Source: Woeseia sp037968755 (GTDB lineage: Bacteria; Pseudomonadota; Gammaproteobacteria; Steroidobacterales; Woeseiaceae). Taken from it: 64,000 nucleotides of DNA. The notes beneath the pieces were generated by a model that was not told the origin of the DNA, ran no database searches, and saw only the letters and a list, made by a program, of their open reading frames with translations. Of the stretch, positions 24,387 to 33,711 are shown piece by piece. The position numbers were made by a program, and so were the translations under genes. Within the stretch, counting starts at the first letter, position 1; each line of letters begins with the position of its first letter. Location of the stretch: assembly GCA_037968755.1 (NCBI GenBank), contig JBBKWB010000045.1:1-64000 (forward strand), written 5' to 3'.

Positions 24387-26267
24387 ATGTCTTCCAGACT
24401 AGATATTACTCGCCGGGATTTCCTCAACGGCGTCGCCCTGGCTACCGCGGCTGGCAGCACACTGTCACCCATGGACCTGCTTGCTGCGCAGCTACCTGCC
24501 GATTACTACCCGCCACTCGAGACAGGCATGCGTGGAAGTCATGCCGGTTCGTTCGAGGTGTCGCATGCCGTTGGCTGGGCCGGGCACAAATATCCAACGC
24601 CGAAACGCCAGACCGACGATGTCTACGACATGATCGTTGTCGGTGGCGGCATCAGCGGGCTGTCTTCGGCACTTTTTTATCATCAGCGCGCGGGTGCGGA
24701 CAAAAGCGTGCTGGTACTCGACAACCACGACGATTTCGGCGGTCACGCCAAACGCAACGAGTTCGAAGTCGATGGCCGGACCTTGATCGGTTACGGCGGG
24801 AGCCAATCGATCGATGGCCCGGGAAATTTCTCGGCGGCGTCCAGTCAGATGTTGAAAGACGTCGGCATCGTCACCGAACGCTTCTACGACTACTTCGACC
24901 AGGATTACATGACGAGCCGGGACCTTGGCCGGGCAATGTACTTCAGTTCTGACGTCTACGGGCGTGACGTCACGGCGCCAAGCGTGTTCCGTGGCGGCTT
25001 CCGTGGCGATCCCGCGAAGCTCGACGCAATCGTTGCACAGTACCCGATCTCGGACGAATCCAAAGCTGCGTTGCTGAGCCTGTTGCGTGACGAGATTGAT
25101 CATCGGCCCGAGCTTAGTCGTAGCGAGAAGATCGATTTCCTGAGGAGCATCGCCTACACCAAATACCTGCGTGAGTACGTCAATGTTACTCGCGAAGTAA
25201 GCGACATGCTGCGCGACACCATTCTTGGCCTCTGGGGTGTTGGTTGGGATTCGCTGTCCGCGCTCGAAGCCTACCGCTCGGGAATGCCGGGGGTGCAGCA
25301 TATGGGTATCGGCGAGCTCGACGAAGAGGGCCACGAACGTGACGAGCCGTACATTTTTCATTTTCCGGATGGCAATGCCGGCGTGGCGCGTTCTATCGTT
25401 CGCAGCTTGCTGCCCGAGGCCGTGCCCGGCAGCACGATGGAGGACCTGGTTACCTCGCAGGTCGACTACAGCCTGCTGGATCGCAGAGGTCGGCCAACAC
25501 GTATCCGCCTGAACAGCACGGCAGTAAGCCTAAGCCATACGCCCGATCAAAAGCATGTAGACGTGACCTATGTAAACAACGGCGACGTCTATCGCGTTCG
25601 CGCGAAACACGTAGTCTTCGCCGGTTACAACGCGATGCTGCCGCATATTTGCAGCGAAGTGCCGGCGGCGCAGAAAGAAGCTATCGGCTACGCCGAAAAA
25701 GTGCCGCTGGTGTACACCTCAATTGCGGTGCGTAACTGGAAAGCATTGGCGGAGATGGGTTACAGCAGCGTGTACATTCCACAGTCGAAATACATGTACT
25801 CGTTTGGCCTGGATTTTCCGGTCAGCATGGGTGATTACAAGTACACGCAGAACCCGGAGCAACCGACAATCCTGCATGGCTCCTGGGTGCCGTCTATGCC
25901 TGATAAAGGTCTGTGTGCGCGCGAACAACATCTTGCCGGCCGTCGCCAACTTTACGAGCTGACGTTCGATGATTTTGAAAAAGACATTGTTGCCAAAATG
26001 TCCGGTGCGCTGGCACCGGGTGGATTCGATGCGGAGCGCGACATTGCCGCGATAACCGTCAATCGATGGCCGCACGGTTACGCTTATGAATACAATGATC
26101 TGTGCGACCCGGAGGGCTTTACTCCGAAGAACGGTCCGCATATCGCTGGCCGCGCGCAAATCGGGCGAATTTCGATTGCCAACTCGGATGCGTCCGCATA
26201 CGCGTATGTTAACGGTGCGGTTGATGCCGCTGATCGCGCGGTTAACGAGCAGATTCAGACGGCTTAG
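24387..26267 (+). CDS. Tat-exported FAD amine dehydrogenase, spermidine dehydrogenase-like (paralogue 3)
   Basis: 626 aa with Tat signal TRRDFLNG (Arg9-Arg10), FAD site IVVGGGISGLSSA and the GHAKRNEF segment. It is closest to paralogue 1 at 10170-12041: both share GYGGSQSID/CYGGSQSID, YIFHFPDGNAGVARSIVR, EDLV and the NRWPHGYAY...IANSDASAYAYVNGA ending. Third gene of the receptor operon, 40 nt after paralogue 2. The probable reaction is oxidation of a polyamine or other primary or secondary amine, with electrons passed to a quinone or cytochrome rather than oxygen, as for SpdH; not shown by the sequence itself. Confidence 0.8.
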   Translation: MSSRLDITRRDFLNGVALATAAGSTLSPMDLLAAQLPADYYPPLETGMRGSHAGSFEVSHAVGWAGHKYPTPKRQTDDVYDMIVVGGGISGLSSALFYHQRAGADKSVLVLDNHDDFGGHAKRNEFEVDGRTLIGYGGSQSIDGPGNFSAASSQMLKDVGIVTERFYDYFDQDYMTSRDLGRAMYFSSDVYGRDVTAPSVFRGGFRGDPAKLDAIVAQYPISDESKAALLSLLRDEIDHRPELSRSEKIDFLRSIAYTKYLREYVNVTREVSDMLRDTILGLWGVGWDSLSALEAYRSGMPGVQHMGIGELDEEGHERDEPYIFHFPDGNAGVARSIVRSLLPEAVPGSTMEDLVTSQVDYSLLDRRGRPTRIRLNSTAVSLSHTPDQKHVDVTYVNNGDVYRVRAKHVVFAGYNAMLPHICSEVPAAQKEAIGYAEKVPLVYTSIAVRNWKALAEMGYSSVYIPQSKYMYSFGLDFPVSMGDYKYTQNPEQPTILHGSWVPSMPDKGLCAREQHLAGRRQLYELTFDDFEKDIVAKMSGALAPGGFDAERDIAAITVNRWPHGYAYEYNDLCDPEGFTPKNGPHIAGRAQIGRISIANSDASAYAYVNGAVDAADRAVNEQIQTA

Positions 26268-26498
26268 TGGTCGACGCTTATTGGTGATGCGCCAGTACGA
26301 CCGTCTGGCCTCGATTCAATCTGTGATTGCTTTCGATGTCGTCTAGTTGGCGCAATGCGCTGAGTAGCGTCATCTCATATTTCGTGCATGCAGATTCAAA
26401 CACACAGCCGCAATTGAACTCTGGTATTGCCTGCACAGCTAGCAACCCTGGCAAGGAGGAACGTCTTCCAGGTTGTTAGATTCCGCGAACGGCAGCCT

Positions 26499-27131
26499 TC
26501 AGGCCGCTTCACCACGCACAATTGCGTTGACGAGCGAAACGATACGCAACTTGTATCGTGAATCATCGGCAAACAGCGTCGGCCGGAACGCCGAAACCGC
26601 GTGCAGGCCCTCGAGAACAGCAATTGCGGTCAGCACACGCTGTTCCAGTTCCGGTCGCCGGACTTTAGGCTCCAGGCGGCGTGCAAGACCCAGCATTGTT
26701 TTTACAAACGCCTCATAAATCTCGTCACGTTTGGCAGCGATGCGGCTGCTGGATTCGGCGACGGTAATGATTTGCGAGAAAAATATTCGCACTGTCGGAT
26801 CCTGGTACTCGTCAATCCAACGGCCGACGTAGTCGTCGAACGCGGCCTGTGGATCATCGTCGGGAATATTCGACTCCGGATGGTGTCGTCGATAGTACTC
26901 AGCGAGTTCATAGTCGATGACCGCGAGCCACAAGGACTTTTTTGTCGGAAAATAGTAACTAACATTGCCGTCACTTATGCCGAGCCAGCTTGCTACGCTG
27001 CGCTTGTTTACCGCTCGAAAACCGTGTTGGACGAGTATCGCAGACGCCGCCCCGAGAATTTCGTTGACGCGTCGGCTTCCCTTGCTGGTCAGTTCGGTTC
27101 GAGCGACCCCGGTAGTCTTTTCTTTGCCCAT
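26499..27131 (-). CDS. TetR/AcrR family regulator
   Basis: 210-aa repressor-type protein. Residues 15-65 form the TetR helix-turn-helix (ILGAASAILVQHGFRAVNKRSVASWLGISDGNVSYYFPTKKSLW), and the remaining helices form the ligand and dimer domain. It converges on the SpdH operon and is the only DNA-binding regulator within 15 kb of the SpdH genes. It is therefore the natural candidate to bind the shared sites at 12058 and 19673, and a polyamine could be its effector; both are inference. No similar site is seen before its own gene. Confidence 0.85.
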   Translation of the reverse strand: MGKEKTTGVARTELTSKGSRRVNEILGAASAILVQHGFRAVNKRSVASWLGISDGNVSYYFPTKKSLWLAVIDYELAEYYRRHHPESNIPDDDPQAAFDDYVGRWIDEYQDPTVRIFFSQIITVAESSSRIAAKRDEIYEAFVKTMLGLARRLEPKVRRPELEQRVLTAIAVLEGLHAVSAFRPTLFADDSRYKLRIVSLVNAIVRGEAA

Positions 27132-27567
27132 CTGGTTCTTTCCCAGTTTTTTGGACCAGCCTGAAGCTGATCGTTGGCGCTTTTTCCTGTGTCAGCCAGA
27201 CTCATACTAGCAAGATAGCCGGGTCGTCGCCGTCGATTGTGGCTGTGCCGGAGGCGCCAAACTGCGCGTGCCGAGATTACTCATGCATTCTCGCTGGTGC
27301 TATGGACATACGCACGGCGGGCTTCGAAGGAGTTTCCAGCGTATAAGAGTTACTTGGCGGAAGTGATTTGACAGTTGCCGCGCGAGCTTGCGGCTGAGCA
27401 CAATGGCGAGCAAATAGTGGTAACAGGCCATCGCCTGCAGACGGATTTCTACAGGTACTCGCGGCGGTCTTGTATTGATCCGTTACCGTGTTCACCGACC
27501 ACCGGATAATCTTGTCGCCGAAGACCAGGTGCGCCTGGAGAACTTGCCAGTCCAATTCTCCGCAAGT
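27132..27567. other. Intergenic region between TetR and the symporter
   Basis: These 436 bases lie between the start of the TetR gene and the 3' end of the symporter gene. Open frames here are short and lack ribosome sites. A 45-codon stretch near 27366-27505 containing EQIVVTGHRLQTDFYRYSR could be a gene scrap, but nothing supports it further. Confidence 0.5.
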
Positions 27568-29328
27568 CTACTCGGCCCGTGGTACCCGGATATTCTCCAC
27601 CATCGCCTGGATATCTGCGCCGGGTGCCGGCGTCAGTCGGCTGACCACGAATGCCACTGAGAAATTCAACAGCATGCCAACCACCCCGATACCTTCCGGT
27701 GATATGCCGAGGAACCAATGTTCGACCGTGTTCTCGCCCCAGGGCGCGCCGGCCCATTTCAGGAACAGGCCCTTAAAAAACTCGATATAGGCATAGGTGA
27801 ACACGAGGCCGACCAACATTCCTGCTATCGCACCTTCTTTGTTTGCGCGTTTGTCGAAAATGCCGAGCAGGATCGCCGGAAACAGCGATGCCGCCGCCAA
27901 ACCGAAGGCAAATGCGACGACTTGTGCCACCCAGCCCGGTGGGTCAAAACCCAGGTATCCGGCGACCATGATCGCCACTGCAGCTGCGATCCGCCCGGCG
28001 AGCAGTTCGTTCTTCTCAGAAATATCGGGAGCAACTATGCCCTTGATCAGGTCATGTGAAATAGCGGCCGAAATGACCAACAGCAAGCCGGCCGCCGTCG
28101 ACAACGCCGCGGCGATTCCGCCTGCTGCTACCAGTGCAATGATCCAATCGGGTAGCTGCGCGATCTCCGGGTTGGCCAATACGATGATGTCGCGATCGAC
28201 CTCCAGTTCATTGCCACGCCAGCCGTAGCTGTTCGCCAGCTTTTCGAATTCCGGATTAGCGTCGTTGTAATACTGTACTCGTCCGTCGCCGTTCTTATCG
28301 TCAAACGAGATCAGACCGGTCGCTTGCCAGGTATTGAACCACTCCGGCCGTTCCGCGAACTTGAGGTTGCCGTCAACACTGCCGATCTCACCTGGCTGCA
28401 CCGTCGTCAGCAGGTTATAGCGGGCCATTGCGCCGACAGCTGGCGCGGTTGTGTAAAGAATCGCAATGAACATTAACGCGTAGCCCGCGGAGAGTCGCGC
28501 GTCGCGTACCTTGGGTACGGTAAAGAACCGCACCAGTACGTGCGGCAGGCCCGCGGTACCGACCATCAGTGCAAGCGTAATACAGAAAATATCAATCGTA
28601 CTTTTGGTGCCGTTCGTGTACTGGCTGAAGCCCAGGTCAACCACTATTTCATTGAGTTTGTCGAGCAAGCTTACATTGCTGCCGCTAATGTCGGCGCCAA
28701 ACGCAAGCTGTGGTATCGGGTTGTCAGTAATCTGCAATGCTATGAAAACGGCCGGAACAGTGTAGGCAAAGATCAGCACGCAATACTGCGCTACCTGGGT
28801 GTAGGTAATACCTTTCATGCCTCCGAGCACGGCATAGATAAAGACGATGCCCATGCCGATGACCAGGCCCATTGTTACTTCGACTTCCAGGAAGCGGGAG
28901 AACACGATACCGACACCGCGCATCTGTCCGGCAACATAAGTGAACGACACGAAGATCAGGCAAATGACTGCGACCACGCGTGCCGTCTTTGAGTAATAGC
29001 GCTCCGCGATAAACTCCGGAACGGTGAACTTGCCAAACTTGCGGAGATAGGGCGCGAGGAACAATGCGAGCAGTACGTAACCGCCGGTCCAGCCCATGAG
29101 GTAGACCGATCCGTCATAGCCCTGGAAGGCGATAATGCCGGCCATCGAAATAAACGAGGCCGCACTCATCCAGTCGGCAGCTGTCGCCATGCCGTTTGCC
29201 AGCGGCGACACGCCTTTGCCTGCTACATAAAAGTCGCGGGTATTCTTCGCCCGCGACCAGACTGCAATGCCTATGTACAACGCAAAACTGGCGCCTACCA
29301 CCAGGTACGTCAATGTCTGCAGGCTCAT
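27568..29328 (-). CDS. Sodium:solute symporter (ActP-like, DUF4212-coupled)
   Basis: Inner-membrane Na+-driven importer of the SSS family, 586 aa with about 13 spans. Typical pieces are GVSPLANGMATAADWMSAASF, the GGMKGITYTQVAQY loop and a long periplasmic loop at about 300-385 before the last spans. The type with an adjacent DUF4212 protein takes up monocarboxylates such as acetate, or amino acids, in other bacteria. Its start overlaps the DUF4212 gene by 4 nt. As third gene of the receptor-DUF4212-symporter operon it may carry the product of the imported compound into the cell. Confidence 0.87.
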   Translation of the reverse strand: MSLQTLTYLVVGASFALYIGIAVWSRAKNTRDFYVAGKGVSPLANGMATAADWMSAASFISMAGIIAFQGYDGSVYLMGWTGGYVLLALFLAPYLRKFGKFTVPEFIAERYYSKTARVVAVICLIFVSFTYVAGQMRGVGIVFSRFLEVEVTMGLVIGMGIVFIYAVLGGMKGITYTQVAQYCVLIFAYTVPAVFIALQITDNPIPQLAFGADISGSNVSLLDKLNEIVVDLGFSQYTNGTKSTIDIFCITLALMVGTAGLPHVLVRFFTVPKVRDARLSAGYALMFIAILYTTAPAVGAMARYNLLTTVQPGEIGSVDGNLKFAERPEWFNTWQATGLISFDDKNGDGRVQYYNDANPEFEKLANSYGWRGNELEVDRDIIVLANPEIAQLPDWIIALVAAGGIAAALSTAAGLLLVISAAISHDLIKGIVAPDISEKNELLAGRIAAAVAIMVAGYLGFDPPGWVAQVVAFAFGLAAASLFPAILLGIFDKRANKEGAIAGMLVGLVFTYAYIEFFKGLFLKWAGAPWGENTVEHWFLGISPEGIGVVGMLLNFSVAFVVSRLTPAPGADIQAMVENIRVPRAE

Positions 29329-29582
29329 TGTTCGTCTACGTTGTATTGCCGATCGAGCTTATTCATGCGCCACGCGTAGAAAAATATGAGGCAAACAAAC
29401 ACATAGATGGATCCCTGTTGAGCAAACCAGAAGCCGAGCCCGAATCCCCCGATACGTATCGAGTTCATCGGGTCGACCAGGAGGATGCCGAATCCGTAGG
29501 ACACGACAAACCAGACGAGCATGCAACCGGCGAGCAAACGAAGGTTCGCTCGCCAATATGCTTTTCTTTTCTCTGGTGTCAT
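29325..29582 (-). CDS. DUF4212 small membrane subunit of the symporter
   Basis: 85 aa with two membrane spans: one after RANLRLLAGCMLVWFVVSYG and one in QQGSIYVFVCLIFFYAW. The DUF4212 pattern (WRANLRL at the start, D-P-M between spans, WRMNKLD at the end) is complete. These proteins are found immediately before SSS symporters and probably act with them. It begins 7 nt after the TonB receptor stop, so all three genes are one transcript. Confidence 0.85.
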   Translation of the reverse strand: MTPEKRKAYWRANLRLLAGCMLVWFVVSYGFGILLVDPMNSIRIGGFGLGFWFAQQGSIYVFVCLIFFYAWRMNKLDRQYNVDEQ

Positions 29583-29589
29583 TCCGCAA

Positions 29590-32500
29590 TCAACGCGAAA
29601 GGCCGAGGGTCAGATTGATGTAGGCATATTGCCCGAACGGGTTATGCATATCGGCCTGGTAGTTGAAGTTTTCATCGGCCAGCGGTGGGTCTTCGTCAAA
29701 CAGGTTGTTGATACCGACCCGTATCATGCTGTCCTTGAATGCGCCCAGGCTGAAGCGGTAATCGCCGTTAATATTAACAATGGTCCAGCTATCAACACGC
29801 CATGGTTCATTGCTGACATCATTCAGCGCAGAAGTATCGTCAAAGCCGCCAACGTGATTGACGAACAGGCCGCCGCCAAAGTTCTGGTGCGTCCACTTGA
29901 CGTAGCCGCTGCCTTTCCATTCCGGACGCTGGTTTTGTTCGATCAGGTCGCCGCCAGCCGTCACTGTCACCGCCGGGTTGTTCTGGGCATTGATGAAATC
30001 GGACGGGCCGGATGCGCTCTGGAAGGTTTCAATCAGTTTCGCGGCATTCAGACCAAATGCGAAATTGCCGAGATTGGCAGTATCCAGATCGTACATAACC
30101 GAGATATCGAGACCAGCAGACTGCCGGTCTTCAAGATTAAAGTACGGCACATTGGTTTTTAGTACCTGGCCTACCGGATCGAGGCCCGAGCCTGCAAAGT
30201 ATGCAATGTTGTCCGGCGTTGGGGCCGCACGTATTACGTCTGGGTTCGGTGCCATGCCGTTGATGCGTAAAGCCCAATCCAGCGCGAGATGATTCGGCGT
30301 ACCGAAAATACCGATAATTCCGGTTTGATCGATGTCCCAGTAATCAACGCTAACGGTAAGGTTATTGATAAATTCAGGCTGGAAGACAAAGCCGAATGAA
30401 AGGCTTTCCGATTCCTCCGGGCTCAGTAGCTTCGAACCGGACGTAAGCCGCTCCACCGAGGTGATGTATTCATTGCCGACACCGGTTGTGACGCAGGCGC
30501 CGAGGTTCGGTGCAATGCCGCGGTTGACCTGAGCCTGACAGTAGTAGATATCCTCGCCCTGTACCTGGCGGGAAATTACCGGCTCGCTTATCTGCGCCAG
30601 GTTCGGCGCTTTGAAGCCTTCCGAATAGGACGCGCGGAAGTGCAAAGAGTCCATCAGGAACCAGGACAGCGCGATTCTCGGTCTTGTAACGTCACCAATA
30701 TCGCTGAAGTCTTCGTAGCGCGCGGCCAATTGCACGTCGAGGCTTTTCACCAGCGGTATGTTCATCTCCGGCGAAACCAGCGGCACTGCCAGCTCGGCGA
30801 ATAATGAAAACACCTTGCGAGCGCCAACCGTGTCAGGCGTATCGCTGGAGCCCATAACGCTGCTGGGATATTGAATGCCGCGTACAAAGTTATCCAGCGG
30901 TGCGGTGCCGTCCAGGCGTGGATCGCGATCATCTTCATACGTATGCCGGCGAAACTCGATGCCGGTTGCAAAGCCCAGGCCACCTGCAGGCAGATCCATG
31001 ATCGAACCATTCGAGATCTTGAAGTCCGCCAGTGACAGGCGAGTCTTGCCGCGGCGATCGACCGAGATATAGAACGGATCGGAGGCGCTTGCCGGGTTCA
31101 GCGAGTTGTCGTAGAAGTTGTCGACATAGGTGCCGCCACCAGTCCATGGGTTGTACGCATCCGGTGTTTCGAGGGCGAGCTGGCGCATGAACAGGTTGAG
31201 GTCCAGGCGGTTGCTTGTGCGGTCAGTTGTCTCGGCCTCCGAGAATAGATATGCCGTGTCGAAATCCCATTCGCGCCATTGACCACGCAAACCTTGCAAA
31301 ACGCGGTAGCTCTGATCGCTGACATTTACATACGGTCCGCCACGTTCGAGGATGCGATGCTGGCCACCTTCCCCGGAAACATAAGGAAGGGCAACGCCTT
31401 CAACCGGTATCTGAGCCGGGTCGAGGCCCGGCAAGCGGTTCGGGTTCACTGAGCCATCAGAGAAGTTGACGGGTCCGAACGGGTTCCAGTAGTTGGATGC
31501 GGGAATGTCAATCGGCTGTGTGCTCAAAGGGCCACCACCACCATCGGCGCGATTGTAGAAGCTGTCTGCGCTGTACACGCCGAGCTCCGAATAGAGCTCG
31601 AAATCGTTGTCGAACGTGTGGTTGACGGTACCGAAGAAAGTACGCCGCTCCACGCCAGGCATGATGGTCCTTTCTGTATTCGCGTTGTAGCGCAGGTCGA
31701 CCGGGGCCGAGGTCGCATCGGTGATGCAGGTATCCGATGGCGAGGCAGCCAGCGTTGTTGTGCAACCGCCAAGACTATTCGGGATAAGCAGAAAACTTCC
31801 GCTGGCGGTCGTAATCGGCATTCCGTTCTGTGTTATGGGTCCGACACCGGAAACAGAGGCTGGCACGCGGAACACGGCCCACGGGGTTACCGTGCTGCGA
31901 TTATTGAATTGGGCGTCGCCTTCAAATGGGGTGCCGACCAGTTGCGGGCGGGCATCGTTATTTCGGGCGTAGTCACGATCACCAGCTGACAAGTCGCTAC
32001 GATCGTGCAGGCTGAACGAGCCAGTTATGTTGGTGCGATCGTTGTTGAAGTTAAGACCGCCGATAATGTTGTAGGTGGTCTCACTGAAGCCATCGGCGCC
32101 ACCGTAGCGTGCCGAAATATCCAGGCCGTCGAAATCTTTGCGTAGCACCGTGTTAACAACGCCGGCGACCGCGTCGGTGCCGTACAGCGCGGATGCACCA
32201 TCACGCAGTACTTCGACTCTCCGCAAGCCCATCACGGGGATGGCATTCATGTTAACCGCAACAGCGGGCGCGGTTTGTTCATTGGTCTGGGTGCTTGGGT
32301 GGTCAACGAGTCGACGACCGTTCATCAGGACCAGTGTGTTGCCTTCGCCGAGACTGCGGAGGTTAATTGACGCCACGTCACCGCGCGCGCCATTAATGCC
32401 GAAGCTCGTTGAGCGTTGGTTGTTGCCGCCGAAACCAACCGCGCCAACACCTGGCAGGTAGCGGAAGAGCTCATCAGCGGAAATTGCGCCGGATGCGGCG

Positions 32501-32721
32501 ATCTCTTCCTGCCCAATAATAGAAACAGGTAGTGCCGCATTGGTGGATGCTCCGCGAATCTGCGAACCTAAAACTACAACCTCTTCTATCTGTTCGTCAT
32601 TCTGAGTCTGTGCCAGTGCTGGAAAAGTAAGTCCCAGCGCCATAAGGCTGATTGCACCATAGCGTATGGCGCCGGTGAATATTCCAGGCAAAAGTGCCCT
32701 TTCGTCGTGATTCTGAATCAT
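29590..32721 (-). CDS. TonB-dependent receptor without STN domain
   Basis: 1043 aa from ATG 32721, which has GGGGGA at 6 nt (a TTG 27 nt earlier is weaker). Signal peptide to about LAQTQ, then TonB-box-like EEVVVLGSQIRG and a plug with RGDVASINLRSLGEGNTLVLMNGRRLV and VEVLRDGASALYGTDAVAGVVN. A long barrel follows with large loops, ending in YAYINLTLGLSR. It is a clear paralogue of the receptor at 36560-39910, which shares the same plug phrases but carries an extra STN domain. Operon partners are the DUF4212 protein and the Na+ symporter. Confidence 0.9.
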   Translation of the reverse strand: MIQNHDERALLPGIFTGAIRYGAISLMALGLTFPALAQTQNDEQIEEVVVLGSQIRGASTNAALPVSIIGQEEIAASGAISADELFRYLPGVGAVGFGGNNQRSTSFGINGARGDVASINLRSLGEGNTLVLMNGRRLVDHPSTQTNEQTAPAVAVNMNAIPVMGLRRVEVLRDGASALYGTDAVAGVVNTVLRKDFDGLDISARYGGADGFSETTYNIIGGLNFNNDRTNITGSFSLHDRSDLSAGDRDYARNNDARPQLVGTPFEGDAQFNNRSTVTPWAVFRVPASVSGVGPITQNGMPITTASGSFLLIPNSLGGCTTTLAASPSDTCITDATSAPVDLRYNANTERTIMPGVERRTFFGTVNHTFDNDFELYSELGVYSADSFYNRADGGGGPLSTQPIDIPASNYWNPFGPVNFSDGSVNPNRLPGLDPAQIPVEGVALPYVSGEGGQHRILERGGPYVNVSDQSYRVLQGLRGQWREWDFDTAYLFSEAETTDRTSNRLDLNLFMRQLALETPDAYNPWTGGGTYVDNFYDNSLNPASASDPFYISVDRRGKTRLSLADFKISNGSIMDLPAGGLGFATGIEFRRHTYEDDRDPRLDGTAPLDNFVRGIQYPSSVMGSSDTPDTVGARKVFSLFAELAVPLVSPEMNIPLVKSLDVQLAARYEDFSDIGDVTRPRIALSWFLMDSLHFRASYSEGFKAPNLAQISEPVISRQVQGEDIYYCQAQVNRGIAPNLGACVTTGVGNEYITSVERLTSGSKLLSPEESESLSFGFVFQPEFINNLTVSVDYWDIDQTGIIGIFGTPNHLALDWALRINGMAPNPDVIRAAPTPDNIAYFAGSGLDPVGQVLKTNVPYFNLEDRQSAGLDISVMYDLDTANLGNFAFGLNAAKLIETFQSASGPSDFINAQNNPAVTVTAGGDLIEQNQRPEWKGSGYVKWTHQNFGGGLFVNHVGGFDDTSALNDVSNEPWRVDSWTIVNINGDYRFSLGAFKDSMIRVGINNLFDEDPPLADENFNYQADMHNPFGQYAYINLTLGLSR

Positions 32722-33108
32722 CTTGTATCCCCCAAGTGAGAACCCCAATGAGTGTTGCCGGTTTGGCAGACCTCATGCTTTTAACTGGCCCTTATAGATT
32801 CAGACGAAGTAGCCCCTGAAACCCGCCAGCATTGCGACCTTGATCACGAAAGTCGGATGCAGAGTGGCGGGATTAGCTGACTCGGTCGTCGTATAAGCCA
32901 GGTAGCCGAGCTGTTGCGCCTGTGCATCAGGACAAGGGCCAACATGAATGGCGAGTGATGCGAGAGGACGAGCACTCCAGTCATGAATGCAAAAGGGTAT
33001 CCAGGCGGGAGTGAATGCCGGTCAGATAGCTGCTTCGGTGCTACAACGCGACGCAATGTGCCGAATTCGGTAGTATCCGGCTACAAGGCGTCTAAGAACT
33101 AAAGTGAA
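32722..33108. other. Divergent region between the receptor and the ECF sigma gene
   Basis: These 387 bases drive the TonB receptor to the left and the sigma/FecR genes to the right. There is no gene in it and no strong palindrome. AT-richer spots near 32770-32800 could serve as promoter for the receptor, but no hexamer pair is convincing. Confidence 0.5.
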
Positions 33109-33642
33109 ATGCCTGACAAAAGCCACGAGAAGGATTCGGCAATACAATACGGTCAGCTGGCAGGTGACCTGCGCGGCTATGTGCGATCCAAACTCAACGG
33201 CATCAAGCGTGGACATGACATCGAAGTAGAGGATGTCGTGCAGGAAACCTTCCTGCGCGTCTGGAGCGCGAAAAATCAGGACGATATCAAGAACGGCAAA
33301 GGCTATTTGTTTCGTACGGCCAGGAACCTGATCGTCGATATAGGGCGGCGGCGCACGATCCAGCCATTTGACCCGGATTGTTCGCCAGCCAGGCTCAACG
33401 TGGCGCAGGCCGTAGTATCGGCAAACCTGACGCCGGAGCGGCAGGTCAGTGCACAACAGGATCTTGAGCTTGCCATGCAAGCCATCGACAAGTTGCCGAA
33501 GAACTGCCGCGAGGCATTCTGCTTGCAGCGGAATACAGGAAAAACCTACGCCAAGGTTGCTGAAGAACTGAACATGTCAGAAAGCATGGTGCAAAAACAC
33601 ATGGCGCGGGCACTTTACGAGCTACACAAGGTGTTGCCGTGA
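33109..33642 (+). CDS. ECF sigma factor, FecI-like
   Basis: 177 aa with sigma region 2 (VRSKLNGIKRGHDIEVEDVVQETFLRVW, YLFRTARNLIVDIGRRR) and region 4 (IDKLPKNCREAFCLQRNTGKTYAKVAEELNMSESMVQKHMARALYEL). The pattern and the FecR gene 69 nt downstream mark it as a FecI-type sigma activated from the outer membrane. Its signal receptor is probably the STN-containing TonB receptor at 36560. The gene is divergent from a second TonB receptor. Confidence 0.88.
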   Translation: MPDKSHEKDSAIQYGQLAGDLRGYVRSKLNGIKRGHDIEVEDVVQETFLRVWSAKNQDDIKNGKGYLFRTARNLIVDIGRRRTIQPFDPDCSPARLNVAQAVVSANLTPERQVSAQQDLELAMQAIDKLPKNCREAFCLQRNTGKTYAKVAEELNMSESMVQKHMARALYELHKVLP

Positions 33643-33711
33643 GCCGGCAATCAATATTCAACCCGGTGCCGAGTGGGCATCTGGTTTCAAGGTAAAAGAT
33701 CAGATAACGCA

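Noticed and set aside
26437..26480. Hairpin CAACC.TGG / CCAGGTTG between the convergent SpdH and TetR genes
   Set aside because: The stem has a bulge and a 16-nt loop and no T-run follows, so calling it a terminator is not justified.
27366..27505. Short frame with IVVTGHRL resembling a TonB-box start
   Set aside because: The likeness is only eight residues, there is no start or signal peptide, and the frame ends soon after.
29625..29642. TTGCCCGAACGGGTTA, similar to the SpdH operator
   Set aside because: It lies inside the 3' end of a receptor gene and matches only the GCCC part, so it is taken as chance.
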